Assembly: GCF_036174265.1 (NCBI RefSeq)
Contig: NZ_CP108055.1
Span: 9,114,001 to 9,178,000, forward strand
Reading direction: 5' to 3'
Length of the DNA stretch: 64,000 bases
Origin: Streptomyces sp. NBC_00285
GTDB lineage: Bacteria > Actinomycetota > Actinomycetes > Streptomycetales > Streptomycetaceae
Position 1 is the first letter of the stretch. Each line of letters begins with the position of its first letter. Shown one piece after another: positions 1-9,047 of this stretch. Both the position numbers and the translations under genes were made by a program. Below the pieces are notes generated by a model. That model made no database searches and had not been told where the DNA came from. It worked only from the letters and a program-made list of their open reading frames with translations.

Positions 1-2
1 CC

Positions 3-773
3 AGCGGCGACGTGGTGGCGGCGCTGTACGAGAGCCTGCCCGGCGAGGTGTTCCGGGTTCCGGTCCCGACGGCCGAGGCGATCAAGTACGCGGACAACGC
101 GTTCCACGGCCTCAAGATCGGCTTCGCGAACGAGCTGGGCGCGGTGTGCCAGGCGCTCGGGGTGGACTCGCACCAGGTGATGGACGTGTTCCTGGCCGAC
201 CGCAAGCTGAACATCAGTGCCGCCTATCTGCGGCCCGGTTTCGCCTTCGGCGGCTCCTGCCTGCCCAAGGACCTGCGCAGCCTGGTCCACGCGGCGCAGC
301 GGGCCGACGTCTCGGTGCCCATCCTCTCCCACGTGCTGCAATCCAACTCCGACCATCTGCAGCGTGCGGTGGACCTGGTGGAGCGCACCGGTAAGCGCCG
401 GGTGGGCATGTTCGGGCTGTCCTTCAAACCCGGCACCGACGACCTCCGGGAGAGTCCGCTGGTCGAGCTGGCGGAGCGGCTCCACGGCAAGGGGTACGAC
501 CTGCGGATCCACGACGCCAACGTGAGCCTCTCCCGGCTGATCGGCGCGAACCGCGAGTACATCGAGACCCGGTTGCCGCACCTCGCGCAGCTGCTCGCCG
601 ACTCCGTCGAGGAGGTGCTCGACCATGCCGAGGTGTGCGTGGTCGGGACCAAAGACCCGGCTGTCCTCGCGGCCCTGCCTCACGGCGGCGGCCCGGTGAT
701 AGTCGACCTCATCCGTCTTCCCGACGCCGAGACGCGCCGGACCGAACCGGGATACATGGGCCTTGCTTGGTAA
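3..773 (+). CDS. Nucleotide-sugar 6-dehydrogenase, C-terminal part (AlgD/Ugd family)
   Basis: The window begins inside this gene; the frame is open from base 3 and 256 residues are visible. AFGGSCLPKDLRSL, with the catalytic Cys at visible residue 86, and GLSFKPGTDDLRESPLVEL in the C-terminal nucleotide-binding domain are hallmarks of the family. These cytoplasmic enzymes oxidise C6 of UDP-glucose or GDP-mannose twice with NAD to the uronate. AFGGSCLPKD is closer to the GDP-mannose dehydrogenase form than to the GFGGSCFPKD usual in UDP-glucose dehydrogenases, so a mannuronate precursor is slightly favoured; the substrate cannot be settled here. The gene heads a long exopolysaccharide operon and overlaps the next gene by 11 bp. 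The N-terminal Rossmann domain lies outside the window. Confidence 0.9.
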   Translation, partial: SGDVVAALYESLPGEVFRVPVPTAEAIKYADNAFHGLKIGFANELGAVCQALGVDSHQVMDVFLADRKLNISAAYLRPGFAFGGSCLPKDLRSLVHAAQRADVSVPILSHVLQSNSDHLQRAVDLVERTGKRRVGMFGLSFKPGTDDLRESPLVELAERLHGKGYDLRIHDANVSLSRLIGANREYIETRLPHLAQLLADSVEEVLDHAEVCVVGTKDPAVLAALPHGGGPVIVDLIRLPDAETRRTEPGYMGLAW

Positions 774-2031
774 CGAAGTCAGCGCAGACGGCTCGGGCCG
801 GCGCGCGCTGATCCTGGTGGAGAACCTGTCGGTGCCGTTCGACCGACGGGTGTGGCAGGAGTGCACGACGCTGCGCGACGCGGGCTGGGAGGTGCACGTC
901 ATCTGCCCCCGTGGCGAGAAGCGGGACACGGAGCCGGAGGCGTTGATCGACGGGGTGCGGATCCACCGCTACCCGTTGCGCGCCGCCACCGGAGGACCGG
1001 CCGGCTATCTGCAGGAGTACGGCTCGGCGCTGTGGCACACGGCCCGGCTCGCCCGCAAGGTCGGCCCGGTCCACGTGGTCCACGCCTGCAACCCGCCCGA
1101 CCTGCTGTTCCTGTCGGTCCGGCGGCTGAGGCGGCGTGGCGCGCGGTTCGTCTTCGACCAGCACGACCTGGTGCCCGAGCTGTACCTCTCCCGCTTCGAC
1201 CGCGGCAAGGACCTGCTCTACCGCGCCGTGTGCGCGCTGGAACGGCGGACCTACCGGGCCGCGGACATCGTGCTCGCAACGAACGAGAGCTACCGGGACG
1301 TCGCCGTGAGCCGCGGCGGCAAGCGGCCGGAGGACGTCTTCGTGGTGCGCAGCGCGCCCCAGATCGAGCGGTTCCAGCCGGTGCCGCCCGAGGTGGAATT
1401 GAAGCGCGGCAAGCCCCATCTGCTGTGCTACCTGGGCGTCATGGGCCCGCAGGACGGCGTCGACTACGCCCTGCGCGCCCTCGCGAAGCTGCGCGACGAG
1501 TTCGGGCGGACCGACTGGCACGCGGTGTTCATCGGCTCCGGCGACGCCTTCGACGCGATGGTGGAGCTGTCCCGGGAGCTCGGTCTCACCGAGCAGGTGC
1601 AGTTCACCGGGCGCATCCCGGACGCCGACCTGGTGCGCTACCTGTCCACAGCGGACGTGTGCCTGTCTCCCGACCCGCGCAATCCGCTCAACGACGTGTC
1701 GACCATGAACAAGGTCCTGGAGTACATGGCGATGGGCCGGCCGATCGTCTCCTTCGACCTGAAGGAGGCGCGTGTTTCCGCCGGTGAGGCCGCCGTCTAC
1801 GCGCCCGCCAACGACGAGGCCCAATTCGCCGGGCTCATCACGCAGTTGCTGGACGATCCGGACAAACGGGCCCGGATGGGCAAGATCGGCCAGGAACGAA
1901 TAGGCGGGCAGCTGTCCTGGCGCAACTCGCAGGAATCGCTGCTCGCCGCCTACGCCGCCGCGTGCCGGGACCGCAATGCGGTCCCGGCGGGCGGTCCGGT
2001 GCGCACGAGGAAGAAGAGGCAGCGCAGTTGA
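763..2031 (+). CDS. Glycosyltransferase family 4 (GT-B)
   Basis: A 422-residue retaining glycosyltransferase of the GT-B fold. The N-terminal half starts with a typical beta-strand (ALILVENLSVPFDRRVWQE). The C-terminal half holds the donor-binding region, with KVLEYMAMGRPIVSFDLKEA near residues 320-340, the E-x7-E-like motif of GT4. It should transfer a sugar from a nucleotide donor to the growing lipid-linked repeat unit at the inner face of the membrane. The start used is TTG at 763, inside the end of the dehydrogenase gene; no better ATG or GTG precedes the conserved N-terminus. The basic tail (RTRKKRQR) could help membrane association. Sugar specificity is unknown. Confidence 0.88.
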   Translation: MLGNEVSADGSGRRALILVENLSVPFDRRVWQECTTLRDAGWEVHVICPRGEKRDTEPEALIDGVRIHRYPLRAATGGPAGYLQEYGSALWHTARLARKVGPVHVVHACNPPDLLFLSVRRLRRRGARFVFDQHDLVPELYLSRFDRGKDLLYRAVCALERRTYRAADIVLATNESYRDVAVSRGGKRPEDVFVVRSAPQIERFQPVPPEVELKRGKPHLLCYLGVMGPQDGVDYALRALAKLRDEFGRTDWHAVFIGSGDAFDAMVELSRELGLTEQVQFTGRIPDADLVRYLSTADVCLSPDPRNPLNDVSTMNKVLEYMAMGRPIVSFDLKEARVSAGEAAVYAPANDEAQFAGLITQLLDDPDKRARMGKIGQERIGGQLSWRNSQESLLAAYAAACRDRNAVPAGGPVRTRKKRQRS

Positions 2032-3398
2032 ACGATGACACCATCCGCCTTGTCACAATTGGGCGGATACTCCGGCGGCGGTGGCGGCTTCTGGCCGTCC
2101 TCGCCGTGGTGGGCGCACTGTTCGGTTACGGCACCTCGGTGCTGGTGTTCCCGCCGAGATACACCGCGTCGGCACCGGTACTGCTGCCAGGGGTGTGGGA
2201 GGAGCGAGAGCTGCTCACCCAGGTCGACATCGTCACCAGTCTGACCGTGGTCGACCGTACGGCCGACGCTCTGCACTGGTCCGACGTCAGCCGCTCCGAG
2301 TTGCAGGACGACGTGAGCGCCACGGCCGCCGACGGGAACATCATCACGATCTCGGGTACGGCCGACACCCCGGAGCGCGCGCAGCGGCTCGCTGACGGGG
2401 TGGCCCAGCAGTTCGTGCAGTTCGCCGCGCAGGTCGCGGGCAGCGGCACCGACGCCTCGGTGGCCACGCAGACCGAGGCGCTGCGCAAGCAGGTGGCGGA
2501 GACCGACCGGCGCATCTCCGAGCTGGCCGAGGCGGCCGATCCGGGACAGACCGTGGAGAGCGTGCAGTCCCGCACGGCGCTCGAGAACCTGCGCACCTCG
2601 CTGGAGGCGGCCATGAAGAAGCTGGAAGAGGCCGACCCGTCGACCAGCAAGTCAGGCATGGTCGTCATGGGGCAGGCCGCCCGGCCCACCGGTGAGGCGC
2701 CGCCGACGAGGATTCAACTCATCGTCGGCGGGGCGCTGGTGTTCTTCCTGCTCGCGGTCGTCGGCCATCTCGTCGCCGCACGGATGAACCGCCGACTGCG
2801 CACCGAACCCGAGATCGCCGCGGCACTGGGCTCGACACCGCTCGGCGCCGTGGACGTGCCCGGTGAATGGCCCGCGCGCGGGCCGGAAGGCGGGGGCCGG
2901 CGAGCCCGGATCCGGCGACTCCTCGGCACCGACACCCGATGGGACGAACCGGCCCTGCAGAAGTCCGGCGACGAGGCCGGCAGACGGCTCCGTTACCGGC
3001 GGGTGTGTGCCCGCCTCCGGGAGCAGTTGCCGGCTCCCCGGCGGCTGCTGGTCGTCGTACCGGACGGCGACGAGATCGCCCGCCGGGCCGTGGGGCAGCT
3101 ACTCGCCGAGGCCAAGAACGATCCGTTGCTGCGGGTGGTGGAGGTGTCGGTGGACCGGCCGGTCGTGCCGGACCGAGGGACGGAGAACGGTGCGGTGGTG
3201 GTCCTCAGTGCGAACAGCTGGACCGCGGAGGAGCTCGCCGGCATCGCCGAGGCGTGCGCGGGCGGCCGGCACGACATCGTCGGCGTCGTCGTCGCAGGCC
3301 CGGTCCAGGCCCGCCCCGCGCGCCCTGCCGCCGATCTGCCGGACGACGCCACTCTGACGTTCGCGGTTCCCGGCCGCGCGACGGGAGGTCGGGCGTGA
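2028..3398 (+). CDS. Wzz-like polysaccharide co-polymerase / chain-length determinant (first copy)
   Basis: A 456-residue membrane protein. A first transmembrane helix lies at about 17-38, followed by an extracellular, partly coiled-coil region and a second helix at about 230-252 (IQLIVGGALVFFLLAVVGHL). A cytoplasmic tail of about 200 residues follows. This is the Wzz/PCP topology that sets chain length of exported polysaccharide. The tail has the alternating strands of a BY-kinase-like fold (RRLLVVVPDGDEIARRAV) but no Walker A P-loop, so a kinase activity is unlikely. TTG at 2028 is chosen because it overlaps the upstream stop (TTGA) behind a purine-rich stretch; an upstream in-frame ATG at 1962 would lie deep inside the glycosyltransferase gene. 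Confidence 0.8.
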   Translation: MNDDTIRLVTIGRILRRRWRLLAVLAVVGALFGYGTSVLVFPPRYTASAPVLLPGVWEERELLTQVDIVTSLTVVDRTADALHWSDVSRSELQDDVSATAADGNIITISGTADTPERAQRLADGVAQQFVQFAAQVAGSGTDASVATQTEALRKQVAETDRRISELAEAADPGQTVESVQSRTALENLRTSLEAAMKKLEEADPSTSKSGMVVMGQAARPTGEAPPTRIQLIVGGALVFFLLAVVGHLVAARMNRRLRTEPEIAAALGSTPLGAVDVPGEWPARGPEGGGRRARIRRLLGTDTRWDEPALQKSGDEAGRRLRYRRVCARLREQLPAPRRLLVVVPDGDEIARRAVGQLLAEAKNDPLLRVVEVSVDRPVVPDRGTENGAVVVLSANSWTAEELAGIAEACAGGRHDIVGVVVAGPVQARPARPAADLPDDATLTFAVPGRATGGRA

Positions 3399-4915
3399 CG
3401 ACGAACACGACTTCACCGGAGTCGGCCGCCACCCCGCTCCTGGACCTTCAGGCGCTGGTGGTGGCGGTGCGCAGGCGCCGTCGCCTGTGGTGCGCCATGG
3501 CGGTCCTGGGCTTCCTGGCCGGCGTGGCAGTGGCGGTCCTGATGCCGCCGCCGCCGAGCGCGATGACCAAGGTGCTGGTCGCCCATGCGGAGGACCAGCC
3601 GAACGACACCGGAACGCTGATCCGCACCGACGTCGCGCTGCTGCAGACCACGCGCATCGCCGACGCGGCCCTGAAGTCCCTCAAGTCCCCGGAGAAACCC
3701 GAGGACTTCATGAAGGACTACCGGGGCACCGGCCTGACCAACAACCTGCTGCAGATCGACGTGACCGGCGAAGACGACGCGCAGGCGGTGGCCCGGGCCA
3801 AAGCGCTGGCCGACGCCTTCGTCGCGGACCACGTGCAGCGTATGAAGGCAACCGCGCTGGCCGAGTCCAAGGCCCTGCTCGCCCAGCGGGACCGTACGCG
3901 CGGCGAGCTCGCCACGGTCAACAAGCAGATCAACGAGCGATCCGCGGCCGGCGATACGACGGGGGCGGCGAGCCTCGAGTCGCTCTACGCCCGCCGGGCC
4001 GAACTCAACTCGCGGATCTCCGACTTCGACGAGCGCGCCGCCGATGCCCGCACCGGCACGCCCGCGGTCATCGCCGGCACGCAGATCGTGGACAGCCCGA
4101 GCGCGGTACGGCACTCCCTGCCCAAGGCCGCTGCCACCGACGCCGGGATCGGGCTCGTCCTCGGACTCTTCCTCGGGCTCGCGCTGGCCGCGGTCGGCGT
4201 GGTGGTCGCGGACCGCCCCGTACTGCGCCGGGACATCGCAGCGAACCTGGGTGCCTCGGTCATCTCGGAGCTGCCCCGCCGGTCGGGCCGGCCGTGGCAG
4301 CGCCGACGGACCCGGCTGGCACGCGAACGGCTCACCGCGTCCCTGGCCCGCACCGCGCGCGGCTCCGCGGAACCACTGTCGCTGCTGGAACTGGGCTGTG
4401 CGCGCAGCACGAGCGCGATCGCCCTGAACGTTGCCAGGGCACTGGCGGCCGACGGGCCCGTGGTCGTCGTCGACGGTCTACCGGGTTCGGAGCTCTCCCG
4501 CCACCGCCCGAAGCCGGGGGACCCCACCGTGGTCAGCGGCCGACAGGCCACGACGGTGCCGGACCACGGGCGCCTGCTCGGCGTCGGCTCGGTGGCACCA
4601 GGCACCGCGTGGACCGACCTCCAGTACCTCGGTACCCACACCGTGCTCGTCGTGCGTGCCGGGCACGGCAGCGCCGCATGGCTGCACACCGTGGCGCGGC
4701 AGCTCGCGGACCAGCGCATCGCGGTGGTCGGCGTGGTGCTGATCGACCCCGATCCGCGGGACCGGACCGACGGCACCCTCTGGGACGGGCTGCACATCGC
4801 ACTGCGGGGGCACAGCGAGCGGACGGCCCGGCAGAACGGGACCGGACAGGTGAAGACGGAGCGACAGCCGATGTGGGCCGCACGAGTCCCGGACAGCGAC
4901 CAGGAGGTGCGGTAG
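3395..4915 (+). CDS. Wzz-like polysaccharide co-polymerase with degenerate BY-kinase domain (second copy)
   Basis: A 506-residue protein with the same layout as its neighbour. A first membrane helix lies at about 28-48, followed by a long extracellular segment with a coiled coil (about 155-200) and a second helix at about 247-272. The cytoplasmic domain resembles CpsD/CapB ATPases. In place of the P-loop there is LELGCARSTSAIALNVARAL, which keeps the helix but lacks the GxGKS/T sequence; VVVVDGLPG matches the next strand. It may be a regulatory pseudo-kinase of the export complex. GTG at 3395 overlaps the previous stop (GTGA), with GGGAGG a few bases upstream. The asparagine synthase gene follows after 3 bp. 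Confidence 0.8.
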   Translation: MTTNTTSPESAATPLLDLQALVVAVRRRRRLWCAMAVLGFLAGVAVAVLMPPPPSAMTKVLVAHAEDQPNDTGTLIRTDVALLQTTRIADAALKSLKSPEKPEDFMKDYRGTGLTNNLLQIDVTGEDDAQAVARAKALADAFVADHVQRMKATALAESKALLAQRDRTRGELATVNKQINERSAAGDTTGAASLESLYARRAELNSRISDFDERAADARTGTPAVIAGTQIVDSPSAVRHSLPKAAATDAGIGLVLGLFLGLALAAVGVVVADRPVLRRDIAANLGASVISELPRRSGRPWQRRRTRLARERLTASLARTARGSAEPLSLLELGCARSTSAIALNVARALAADGPVVVVDGLPGSELSRHRPKPGDPTVVSGRQATTVPDHGRLLGVGSVAPGTAWTDLQYLGTHTVLVVRAGHGSAAWLHTVARQLADQRIAVVGVVLIDPDPRDRTDGTLWDGLHIALRGHSERTARQNGTGQVKTERQPMWAARVPDSDQEVR

Positions 4916-4918
4916 GAC

Positions 4919-6844
4919 ATGTGTGGCATCGCAGGTACTTACCGATGGCCGGACGGCAAGATCGTGACCGACCGGCTCACCGACACCCTCGCCCACCGCG
5001 GCCCGGACGGGTCGGGCCGCTACGGCCACCCCGTCGGTGACGGCGAGGTTCAGCTCGGGCACCGCCGGCTGTCCATCATCGACCTGTCCGAGACCGGCGC
5101 CCAGCCGATGGTCAAGGACAGCCTCGTCCTGACGTACAACGGCGAGCTGTACAACGCGCCAGAACTGCGGGCCGAGTTGGAGGCCGCCGGGGTGCGCTTC
5201 CGCGGTACCTCCGACACCGAGGTGCTGCTCGAGGCCTGGCGGCGCTGGGGCACGGACTGCCTGCCCCGGCTGCGCGGCATGTTCGCGTTCGCCATCTTCG
5301 ACGAGCGCACCGGCGAACTGGTGCTGGTCCGGGACCAGTTGGGCATCAAGCCGCTGTTCCTGCTCCGTCGCGGTGAGGGCCTGGTCTTCGCCTCCGAGCT
5401 GAAGGCACTCGCCGCCGCCACCGGCGGCAAGCTGGAGGTGGACCATGCGGCACTGGTGGCCTCCCTCCTCTATTACTGGGTGCCGGACTCGCGGTGCGCG
5501 TTCCGCGAGGCGGAGAAGCTGCCACCGGGGAGCTGGCTGCGGTGCCGGCCCGACGGCCGGGTGGAGCGCGGCCGGTACTGGAATCTGAAGGACGTCGCCG
5601 CCGAGGGCCAGGAACGCGCCCGGGCCGGTGAACGACCGGACCTGGCCGCCATCGTCGAGGAGTCGACCCGGCGGCACCTGCTCTCCGATGTCCCCGTGGC
5701 GACCTTCCTGTCCGGCGGCCTCGACTCGAGCTGGCTGACCGCCCTTGCGGCCCGCCATCAGCCGGGGATCTCCGCCTACACGATCGGGTTTCGCGCCGAG
5801 GACGCCAGGTTCGAGGCCATGCCCGACGACCTGCGCTACGCCCGGCAGGTGGCCGAGCGGTTCGGCGTCGACCTCCACGAGATCGAGATCGCCCCGAACG
5901 TGCTCGACCTGCTGCCGCAGATGACGTACCACCTGGATGAGCCGATCGGCGACCCTGCGGCGATCAACACCTTCCTGATCTGCGAGGCGGCCCGGAAGGC
6001 CGGGGTCAAGGTGATGCTCTCGGGGATGGGCGCCGACGAGCTGTTCGCCGGGTACCGCAAGCACCTGGCCAACCTGATCGCGCTGCGCTACCAGCGCGTC
6101 CCGCGGCCGCTGCGGCGCGGAGTGTCCGCGGCCGTGGACCGGCTGCCGGTCGCCACCTCCCGCCGTGGGTTCCGGTCGGTGCGCTTCGCCAAGCGGTTCC
6201 TGTCCTTCGCCGAACTGCCGGAGGAGACCGCCTTCCGGCGCAGCTACACCATGTACGACCAGGACGAGCTGCTCGCCCTGCTTGATCCGGACCTGGCCGG
6301 GACGGTCGACGACGTACTGACCGAACATCAGGACGTCTATCAGGACAACGACCTCGACGACTTCGTCAACCGCATGTGCCTGACCGATTCCCGGATGTTC
6401 CTGCCGGGCCTGAACCTCACGTACACGGACCGCTCCAGCATGGCGGCTTCGACCGAGGTACGGACGCCGTACGTGGACGTCGAGGTGGTCAAGGCGGCGT
6501 TCGCCGTGCCGGGCGACCGCAAGATCGTCGGACGGCAGGGCAAGGCCGTTCTCAAGGAGGCGGCCACCTCGATCCTGCCGCGGGAGATCGCGTACCGGCC
6601 CAAAGGCCTGTTCAGCGCCCCGCTGCGGGCCTGGATGAGCCGGGACCTGGCACCGCTGGTGCGCGAGGTGGTCAACGACGGCGAGCTCGTCCGCTCCGGG
6701 ATCCTGCGCCGCGACGCGCTGGCGCGGATGGTCGCCGCGGACGCCGCCGGGCAGCAGGACTTCTCCAAGCATCTGTGGCATGTGCTGACTCTCGAGTACT
6801 GGTACCGCAATGCGACCTCCGGGTCCGGCCAGAGCACTCGGTAA
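4919..6844 (+). CDS. Asparagine synthase (glutamine-hydrolysing)-like amidotransferase
   Basis: A 641-residue, full-length class-II glutamine amidotransferase. Cys2 (MCGIAG) is the nucleophile of the N-terminal glutaminase domain, which also carries HRGPDGSG. The synthetase domain has the pyrophosphatase motif SGGLDSS at about 265-271 and GMGADELFAGYRKH further on. The family makes asparagine from aspartate. Members inside polysaccharide clusters are thought instead to amidate a uronic acid of the repeat unit, which fits the nucleotide-sugar dehydrogenase upstream and the bi-domain oxidoreductase and heparinase-like genes downstream. The substrate is inferred from context only. Confidence 0.93.
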   Translation: MCGIAGTYRWPDGKIVTDRLTDTLAHRGPDGSGRYGHPVGDGEVQLGHRRLSIIDLSETGAQPMVKDSLVLTYNGELYNAPELRAELEAAGVRFRGTSDTEVLLEAWRRWGTDCLPRLRGMFAFAIFDERTGELVLVRDQLGIKPLFLLRRGEGLVFASELKALAAATGGKLEVDHAALVASLLYYWVPDSRCAFREAEKLPPGSWLRCRPDGRVERGRYWNLKDVAAEGQERARAGERPDLAAIVEESTRRHLLSDVPVATFLSGGLDSSWLTALAARHQPGISAYTIGFRAEDARFEAMPDDLRYARQVAERFGVDLHEIEIAPNVLDLLPQMTYHLDEPIGDPAAINTFLICEAARKAGVKVMLSGMGADELFAGYRKHLANLIALRYQRVPRPLRRGVSAAVDRLPVATSRRGFRSVRFAKRFLSFAELPEETAFRRSYTMYDQDELLALLDPDLAGTVDDVLTEHQDVYQDNDLDDFVNRMCLTDSRMFLPGLNLTYTDRSSMAASTEVRTPYVDVEVVKAAFAVPGDRKIVGRQGKAVLKEAATSILPREIAYRPKGLFSAPLRAWMSRDLAPLVREVVNDGELVRSGILRRDALARMVAADAAGQQDFSKHLWHVLTLEYWYRNATSGSGQSTR

Positions 6845-6869
6845 ACGTCTTAGGAAACAGGGGACTTCG

Positions 6870-9047
6870 GTGAAACAGGTCGTACAGAACTACAAGAGCG
6901 GCGAGCTGGCGGTGCTCGACGTGCCGGTGCCGGGGTGCAAGCCGGGCGGTGTCCTGGTCCGCAGTGCCTACTCGCTGATCTCCACCGGCACCGAGCTCAT
7001 GAAGGTGTCCGAGGCCGGGATGTCGATGCTGGGCAAGGCCCGCTCCCGCCCGGACCAGGTGGCCAAGGTCATGCAGAGCGTGGCCACCAACGGGGTGCCC
7101 GCCACGTACCGCAAGGTGATGGGCAAGCTGGACTCCTACACGCCGCTGGGCTACTCGCTGTGCGGGGTGGTCGAGCAGGTCGGCGCCGGGATCGACGACG
7201 TGAAGGCCGGCGATCTCGTGGCCTGCGCCGGCAACGAGCACGCGCTGCACGCCGAGCTCAACTGGGTGCCGAAGAACCTCTACGTCCCGGTGCCGGACGG
7301 CCTCGCGCCGCAGCACGCGGCCTTCGGCACCGTCGGATCGATCGCCTTGCAGGGCGTTCGCCAGGGCGAGCCGCAGCTCGGCGAAGTGGCCCTGGTCATC
7401 GGCCTCGGGCTGATCGGCCAGCTGGTGGTGCAGCTCCTGGCCGCCGCGGGAGTCCGCGTCGTCGGCGCCGACCCCGACCAGGCGCGCTGCGAGCTGGCCG
7501 AGCGCCTGGGCGCCGCGGCCTGCGGCGACCCCGCCTCCGCCGCCGTGGAGAACGCCGTCGCCGAACTCACCGACGGACACGGCGTGGACCAGGTGTACCT
7601 GGCCGCCGGCGGCGGCAGCAACCAGCCCGTCGAACTGGCCGCCAAGCTGGCCCGGGACCGCGGCAGGGTCGTCGACATCGGCAAGTGCCGCCTGGACCTG
7701 CCGTGGAACGCGTACTACGAGAAGGAACTCGACGTCAGGTTCTCCCGCTCGTACGGCCCCGGCCGCTACGACCCGGAGTACGAGCTGCAGGGCCGCGACT
7801 ACCCGATCGGCTACGTCCGCTGGACCGAGCGCCGCAACCTGGCCTGCTTCCTCGACCTCGCCGCCCGCGGCAAGGTCGACGTGGAGCCCCTGATCTCCCA
7901 CGTCGCCGACTTCGATGACGCCGTCGAGACCTACCAGCGCCTGAAGGACGGCGAGCTGAAGGCCGTCACCGCGCTGTTCCGGTACCCCGAACAGGCGGGG
8001 GAAGCGGAGCAGGCGAAGGCCCCGGCGGTCACCGTGCCCGCGGTGGCTGTGAAGGCACGTCCGGCCCGGGCCGCCAACACGCCGGTGCGCCTCGCGTTCG
8101 TCGGCGCCGGCAACTACGCCACGTCGATGCTGCTGCCGCACCTCGCGCAGCGCGAGGGCGTCGAGCTGTCGACCGTCGTCACCACGACGGCGCTGTCCGC
8201 GGCCAACGCGCAGCGGAAGTTCGGTTTCGCCGAGGCGACCACGGACCTCGACGCCGTGCTCGGCGACAAGTCCATCGACGCGGTGTTCGTGGTCACCCGG
8301 CACAGCTCGCACGCCGAACTGACCCGGCAGGCCCTCCTGGCAGGCAAGACCGTGTTCGTGGAGAAGCCCCTGGCCCTCACCGAGGACGAACTGGCGGGCG
8401 TGCTCGCGGCGGTGGAGGAGTCCGGCAACGACCGGCTCCAGGTGGGCTTCAACCGCCGGTTCGCGCCGCTGTTGCAGGAGGCCAGGAAGCAGTTCGGCCC
8501 CCGGACCGGTCCGGCGCACCTGCGCTACCTGGTCAACGCGGGCCGCCTCACGCACGGCAGCTGGTACCTCCAGCAGGGCACCGAGGGCTCGCGGTTCGCC
8601 GGCGAGGGTGGACACTTCATCGACACGGCGAGCTGGCTGCTCGACGCGGACCCGGTCTCGGTGTACGCGACCGCCACGTCCGGCAACGAGGACCTGCAGG
8701 TCGTGCTGCGCTACCCGGACGGATCCACCGCCACCGTCAGTTACGTCACCACCGGCCCGTCCGGCTTCCCCAAGGAGACGCTGGACCTGGTCGCGGACGG
8801 CCGCGCGCTGCGACTCGACGACTTCGTGCGTGCCTCGGTGTACGGCGGTAAGAAGTGGGTCAGTTCGCGGCTGCCCAAAGCGCGGGACAAGGGCCAGAAC
8901 GCCGAACTGGCGGCGTTCATCAAGGCGGTTCGGACCGGCGGGCCGATGCCGGTGCCGCTCGAGTCGCTGGTCGCCACCACGGCGGCCACCCTCGCGGTGC
9001 AGGTCGGTCTGGCCGGTGGCGTGCCGGTGATATTGGCGAGGCCCTGA
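6870..9047 (+). CDS. Bi-domain oxidoreductase: zinc-type alcohol dehydrogenase fused to GFO/IDH/MocA
   Basis: A 725-residue fusion. Residues 1-360 are a medium-chain dehydrogenase with a Rossmann segment near 175-195 (VIGLGLIGQLVVQLLAAAG). After a linker of about 45 residues rich in Ala/Val/Pro, a GFO/IDH/MocA domain begins at about 407 (GAGNYATSMLLPHL) and contains EKPLALTEDE. Such fusions occur with AsnB and heparinase-like genes in O-antigen and exopolysaccharide clusters and act on sugar-nucleotide intermediates; the exact reaction is not known. GTG at 6870 has an AGGAAACAGGGG ribosome site in front. An ATG 60 bases upstream lies in the end of the previous gene and is rejected. Confidence 0.85.
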   Translation: MKQVVQNYKSGELAVLDVPVPGCKPGGVLVRSAYSLISTGTELMKVSEAGMSMLGKARSRPDQVAKVMQSVATNGVPATYRKVMGKLDSYTPLGYSLCGVVEQVGAGIDDVKAGDLVACAGNEHALHAELNWVPKNLYVPVPDGLAPQHAAFGTVGSIALQGVRQGEPQLGEVALVIGLGLIGQLVVQLLAAAGVRVVGADPDQARCELAERLGAAACGDPASAAVENAVAELTDGHGVDQVYLAAGGGSNQPVELAAKLARDRGRVVDIGKCRLDLPWNAYYEKELDVRFSRSYGPGRYDPEYELQGRDYPIGYVRWTERRNLACFLDLAARGKVDVEPLISHVADFDDAVETYQRLKDGELKAVTALFRYPEQAGEAEQAKAPAVTVPAVAVKARPARAANTPVRLAFVGAGNYATSMLLPHLAQREGVELSTVVTTTALSAANAQRKFGFAEATTDLDAVLGDKSIDAVFVVTRHSSHAELTRQALLAGKTVFVEKPLALTEDELAGVLAAVEESGNDRLQVGFNRRFAPLLQEARKQFGPRTGPAHLRYLVNAGRLTHGSWYLQQGTEGSRFAGEGGHFIDTASWLLDADPVSVYATATSGNEDLQVVLRYPDGSTATVSYVTTGPSGFPKETLDLVADGRALRLDDFVRASVYGGKKWVSSRLPKARDKGQNAELAAFIKAVRTGGPMPVPLESLVATTAATLAVQVGLAGGVPVILARP

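Noticed and set aside
4478..6781. Long minus-strand open frame opposite the asparagine synthase gene
   Set aside because: Low-complexity, no family features; the plus strand encodes a full-length amidotransferase with all catalytic motifs.
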